A stretch of 9,025 nt of DNA from Bryobacterales bacterium (GTDB lineage Bacteria > Acidobacteriota > Terriglobia > Bryobacterales > Bryobacteraceae): contig PKYZ01000938.1 in assembly GCA_003132865.1 (NCBI GenBank), positions 1 to 9,025 of the forward strand, read 5' to 3'. Below, in pieces: positions 7,522 through 9,025 of the stretch (position 1 is its first letter; each line of letters begins with the position of its first letter). A model generated the notes under the pieces. The model was not told the DNA's origin. It worked only from the letters and a program-made list of their open reading frames with translations, and searched no databases. Both the position numbers and the translations under genes were made by a program.

Positions 7522-7825
7522 AGGACTTACCGGAGTCGCGTCGTGAGAACCCGAGACAAGGACGCCTGGAATTGTTGTGTTGTGACCGTGGAAGCAGCTT
7601 ACCACAAAGCGCGTTTCCCCACAGCGCGCCTGACACCCACGCGCTTGCCCGGAGCAGCTTTAGATGCTGTCGCGTTCTAGCGCCGGGCCCGTGCGACAGA
7701 GGGTGAGCCGAAACCTATCGACAAACGCGCTTGCGTCTGGGGATCCGCCTTCCACATGAGCGTGAAGTCGCCATGTCGCCCACTAACAGATCTCGTCTCC
7801 GGATCGAGCGCGCCAAACTCCGTTT
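7522..7825. other. Region upstream of the two-gene cassette, no recognised gene
   Basis: About 300 bases between the truncated antitoxin and the preferred cassette start. It should contain the cassette promoter, but I see no clear -35/-10 pair on the minus strand. It holds nested short repeats: direct AGCAGCTT at 7593-7600 and 7653-7660 enclosing inverted AAGCGCG (7607-7613) and CGCGCTT (7640-7646). Next to them is an inverted repeat CTGTCGC (7667-7673) / GCGACAG (7693-7699) with a 19-base loop containing GGGCCC. These could be binding sites or remnants of the junction where the cassette entered. Bases 7522-7605 may instead be coding if the GTG start is used. Confidence 0.4.
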
Positions 7826-8050
7826 CTATGAGTTCAAGACGCTAGCGCGCGCAAACTCCGCTTGCGACATTCGCGCCTTGGTCCGGATGCGCTTCACGTC
7901 GACCTCGTCCGGTAGCACAATACGCCGTGTGGGCAGTCTCAAGTCGCCCTTCACGTGGGCCAGAATTTCTTTGGCGCTCTGCTCCAGCGCCATGCCGAGC
8001 TTGGTCCGGCCCTTGGTTCCAGTGTTCAAAGTGCGCACACCCATAATCAT
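7826..8050 (-). pseudogene. higA: Truncated HigA-type HTH antitoxin
   Basis: 74 aa from the ATG at 8050 (or 72 aa from the ATG at 8044), against about 100-110 aa for intact relatives. The N-terminal part (GMALEQSAKEILAHVKG) and LPDEVDVKRIRTKARMSQAEFARA match HigA/COG2944-like antitoxins encoded after their toxin. In these an Xre-type HTH begins at the VKxIRxKARMSQAEFA segment. The frame ends at SVLNS, inside the HTH, so the recognition helix and C-terminus are missing and DNA binding is probably lost. GGAGG lies just before the start, and the ATG overlaps the toxin stop as ATGA, the usual higBA coupling. The sequence after the stop does not resume the family in any frame I checked. A near-duplicate of the DNA coding for EFARA lies 37 bases downstream, suggesting rearrangement caused the truncation. 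Confidence 0.7.
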
Positions 8051-8384
8051 CGCCCTCCCTTTGTTGCTTTCTTGATTTGTGCCGCGAGTCTCGCGAGCAC
8101 GTGCCGATCGGCCGCCGAAAGCGTCTCCTTTCGCGATTTGGCGTAAATCGCAGCCATGTAAATCCGCCCCGGCGCAGCCAGGAGGAAATAAAACCACACG
8201 GAAGCCGCCGCTTTTCCCCTTGCCTCGTCCGGCTCAGCGAGCCTTGCGAAAGCCGGCGCCCGGGATGACCGGATGATCTTCCGGCGCGCAGGCGATATAG
8301 AACCCCATCGCCATCCGCTCATCCTCGTTCAGGAGGGCCGACACCTGTGCCGTTTGCCGACAGGCTTACGATTTCGGCGATCAC
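8047..8384 (-). pseudogene. higB: HigB/RelE-type toxin pseudogene (nonsense and frameshift mutations)
   Basis: Three pieces join into one HigB-like mRNA-interferase toxin. The first piece reads VIAEIVSLSA from the GTG at 8384. The second, in another frame (about 8347-8194), reads QVSALLNEDERMAM, then GAGFRKAR, a TGA at 8234-8236, then AGRGKGKSGGFRVV; the family usually has Trp at the stop position (RKLRWAGRGKGKRGG), so TGG to TGA is the likely change. The third, in a further frame to the stop at 8047, reads YFLLAAPGRIYMAAIYAKSRKE and ends AAQIKKATKGGR. One extra base in the A-run 8190-8193 (T-run on this strand) explains the last shift. Taking two single-base insertions away gives 112 codons, the normal size. 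The gene precedes higA with ATGA coupling. The toxin should be inactive. Confidence 0.75.
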
Positions 8385-8390
8385 GTCCTT

Positions 8391-8396
8391 ACTATA
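8391..8396 (-). promoter_or_regulatory. -10 box of the higBA locus
   Basis: On the minus strand TATAGT is a good sigma70 -10 hexamer and overlaps one arm of the 19-base palindrome, as expected for an autoregulated TA promoter. The GTG that fits the toxin start begins six bases after it, implying a leaderless or nearly leaderless transcript. A -35 box was not recognised. Confidence 0.45.
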
Positions 8397-8411
8397 CGGC
8401 ATTGCCGTATA
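8393..8411. promoter_or_regulatory. Palindromic operator-like site of the higBA locus
   Basis: A perfect inverted repeat, TATACGGCA, one central base, TGCCGTATA. It lies directly upstream of the higB remnant and overlaps the -10 hexamer. Type II TA operons are commonly repressed by the antitoxin, or the toxin-antitoxin complex, binding such a palindrome; here the repressor HTH is truncated, so if the promoter works it may be derepressed. Confidence 0.6.
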
Positions 8412-8646
8412 TCCGGTCGATGGCCCGACCTGAAGCCCTGCTTCTGGCACATTTGTACCGCCGCAAGCCGATGAAACCTATATCGGTCACCAGCCGAGAT
8501 AATAAATTCCGCCACCGGATCCTCCACCAACCAAACCACTTACTAACTGGCCACCCTCCTTGGTACAACGATCCCCCATCACTCGCCCTGTATCATTGAA
8601 TCGGGTATGGGCACTTAATCCCCACGCCCCAAGGGAAAAACGCAAA
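8412..8646. other. Divergent intergenic region, no recognised gene
   Basis: This separates the minus-strand TA remnant from the plus-strand gene at 8647. No frame resembles a protein and no structured RNA was recognised. A convincing -35/-10 pair for the downstream gene was not found. AAGGGA at about 8630 is a plausible ribosome-binding site for it. Confidence 0.4.
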
Positions 8647-9025
8647 ATGGTAATTTCAGACAAACAGCAAGCCGCCAACCGGCAGAATGCCCAGCATTCT
8701 ACCGGTCCCAAGACCCCAGCGGGAAAAGCCGCCGTGCGCTTCAACGCCCTCACCTGGACCCTGCGCGCCCGCAGCCTCATCCTTCCCAGCGATGACCCCG
8801 CCGACTACCAGCAACTCTGGGACGCGCTGGAAGCCGAGTGGCAGCCGCAAACCCACACCGAACTGTATTATCTGGAACAGATGTCCACCTCCCAGTGGTT
8901 GCTCACGCGCACGGCCGAAAGCGAGAACCGTATACGGCAGGCAGGCTGCCAACTCGGAAGAGAGCTTGAACTGCTGGACCGCGTCGCCGGGCAACGCGTG
9001 CGTCTGGAGCGTTCCTTCACCACTG
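8647..9025 (+). CDS. Acidobacteria-type conserved hypothetical protein, 5' part only
   Basis: 126 codons are present with no stop; the gene runs off the window end. The start ATG at 8647 is preceded by AAGGGA at suitable spacing. The N-terminus VISDKQQAANRQNAQHSTGPKTPAGKAAV (residues 2-30) is the hallmark of a family of unknown function abundant in Acidobacteria and Planctomycetes. Relatives usually continue with an RxNAxxHGL segment; here it reads RFNALTWTLRAR, so the His-Gly is replaced. The rest (LPSDDPADYQQLWDALEAEWQPQTHTE, then a long charged helix) matches the usual pattern of an aspartate/tyrosine patch followed by coiled-coil-like helices. No signal peptide or membrane segment is visible. 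No function is known to me. Confidence 0.85.
   Translation, partial: MVISDKQQAANRQNAQHSTGPKTPAGKAAVRFNALTWTLRARSLILPSDDPADYQQLWDALEAEWQPQTHTELYYLEQMSTSQWLLTRTAESENRIRQAGCQLGRELELLDRVAGQRVRLERSFTT

Noticed and set aside
7731..8075. 114-aa plus-strand frame
   Set aside because: Antisense to the recognisable HigA-type sequence and without any protein-like pattern.
8051..8197. N-terminal extension of the antitoxin frame up to 8197
   Set aside because: This stretch is the out-of-frame read of the toxin 3' end; the real start is at 8050 or 8044 after a GGAGG site.
8047..8322. 91-aa minus-strand frame as an intact gene
   Set aside because: Only its second half resembles the HigB toxin; the first half is out of frame with the toxin sequence, so it is part of a pseudogene.
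8273..8599. 108-aa plus-strand frame
   Set aside because: Its first part is antisense to the higB remnant and crosses the operator palindrome; no motif or ribosome-binding site was seen.

Overview
The window is GC-rich bacterial DNA with a style that suggests an Acidobacteriota genome, probably close to Bryobacter/Solibacter. The reasons are the protein beginning at 8647, whose 'NRxNAxHSTGPKTPxGKAAVRxNAL' type N-terminus is, from memory, a large paralogous family there, together with many small toxin-antitoxin loci and hairpin-rich intergenic repeats. This placement comes from recognition, not from a search.

Left part (1-2941, + strand): a housekeeping pair, tldD followed by pmbA/tldE, encoding the two subunits of the TldD/TldE zinc metalloprotease. 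TldD has the HExxxH site and a C-terminal cysteine; the PmbA/TldE partner lacks HExxxH, as is normal. A doublet of perfect hairpins sits in the 70-base gap between the genes. A related doublet follows pmbA.

Middle and right part (about 2889-8411): everything readable lies on the - strand. In the direction of transcription it holds (a) a palindromic operator-like site with a -10 box; (b) a higB-type toxin pseudogene with a Trp-to-stop change and frameshifts; (c) a truncated higA-type HTH antitoxin; (d) a two-gene cassette of large proteins of unknown function (about 644 and 608 aa) joined by a GTGA overlap; (e) an apparently intact DUF433-type antitoxin; and (f) an ATGA-coupled, decayed DUF5615/PIN-like toxin. 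The region reads as an accessory, defence-like island whose flanking TA modules have decayed while the two-gene cassette remains open over about 3.8 kb.

The cassette is the best candidate for something undescribed. The 608-aa protein has an N-terminal block resembling a PD-(D/E)XK nuclease core (E68, GID72, then VLK89) followed by a long helical region. Its upstream partner is almost entirely helical, with a distinct Gly/aromatic C-terminal block. An effector plus helical scaffold or sensor is a reasonable hypothesis, but the function is inferred.

Right edge (8647-9025, + strand): the 5' part of an Acidobacteria-type conserved hypothetical protein, cut by the window end. No rRNA, tRNA, CRISPR array or intact insertion sequence was seen.
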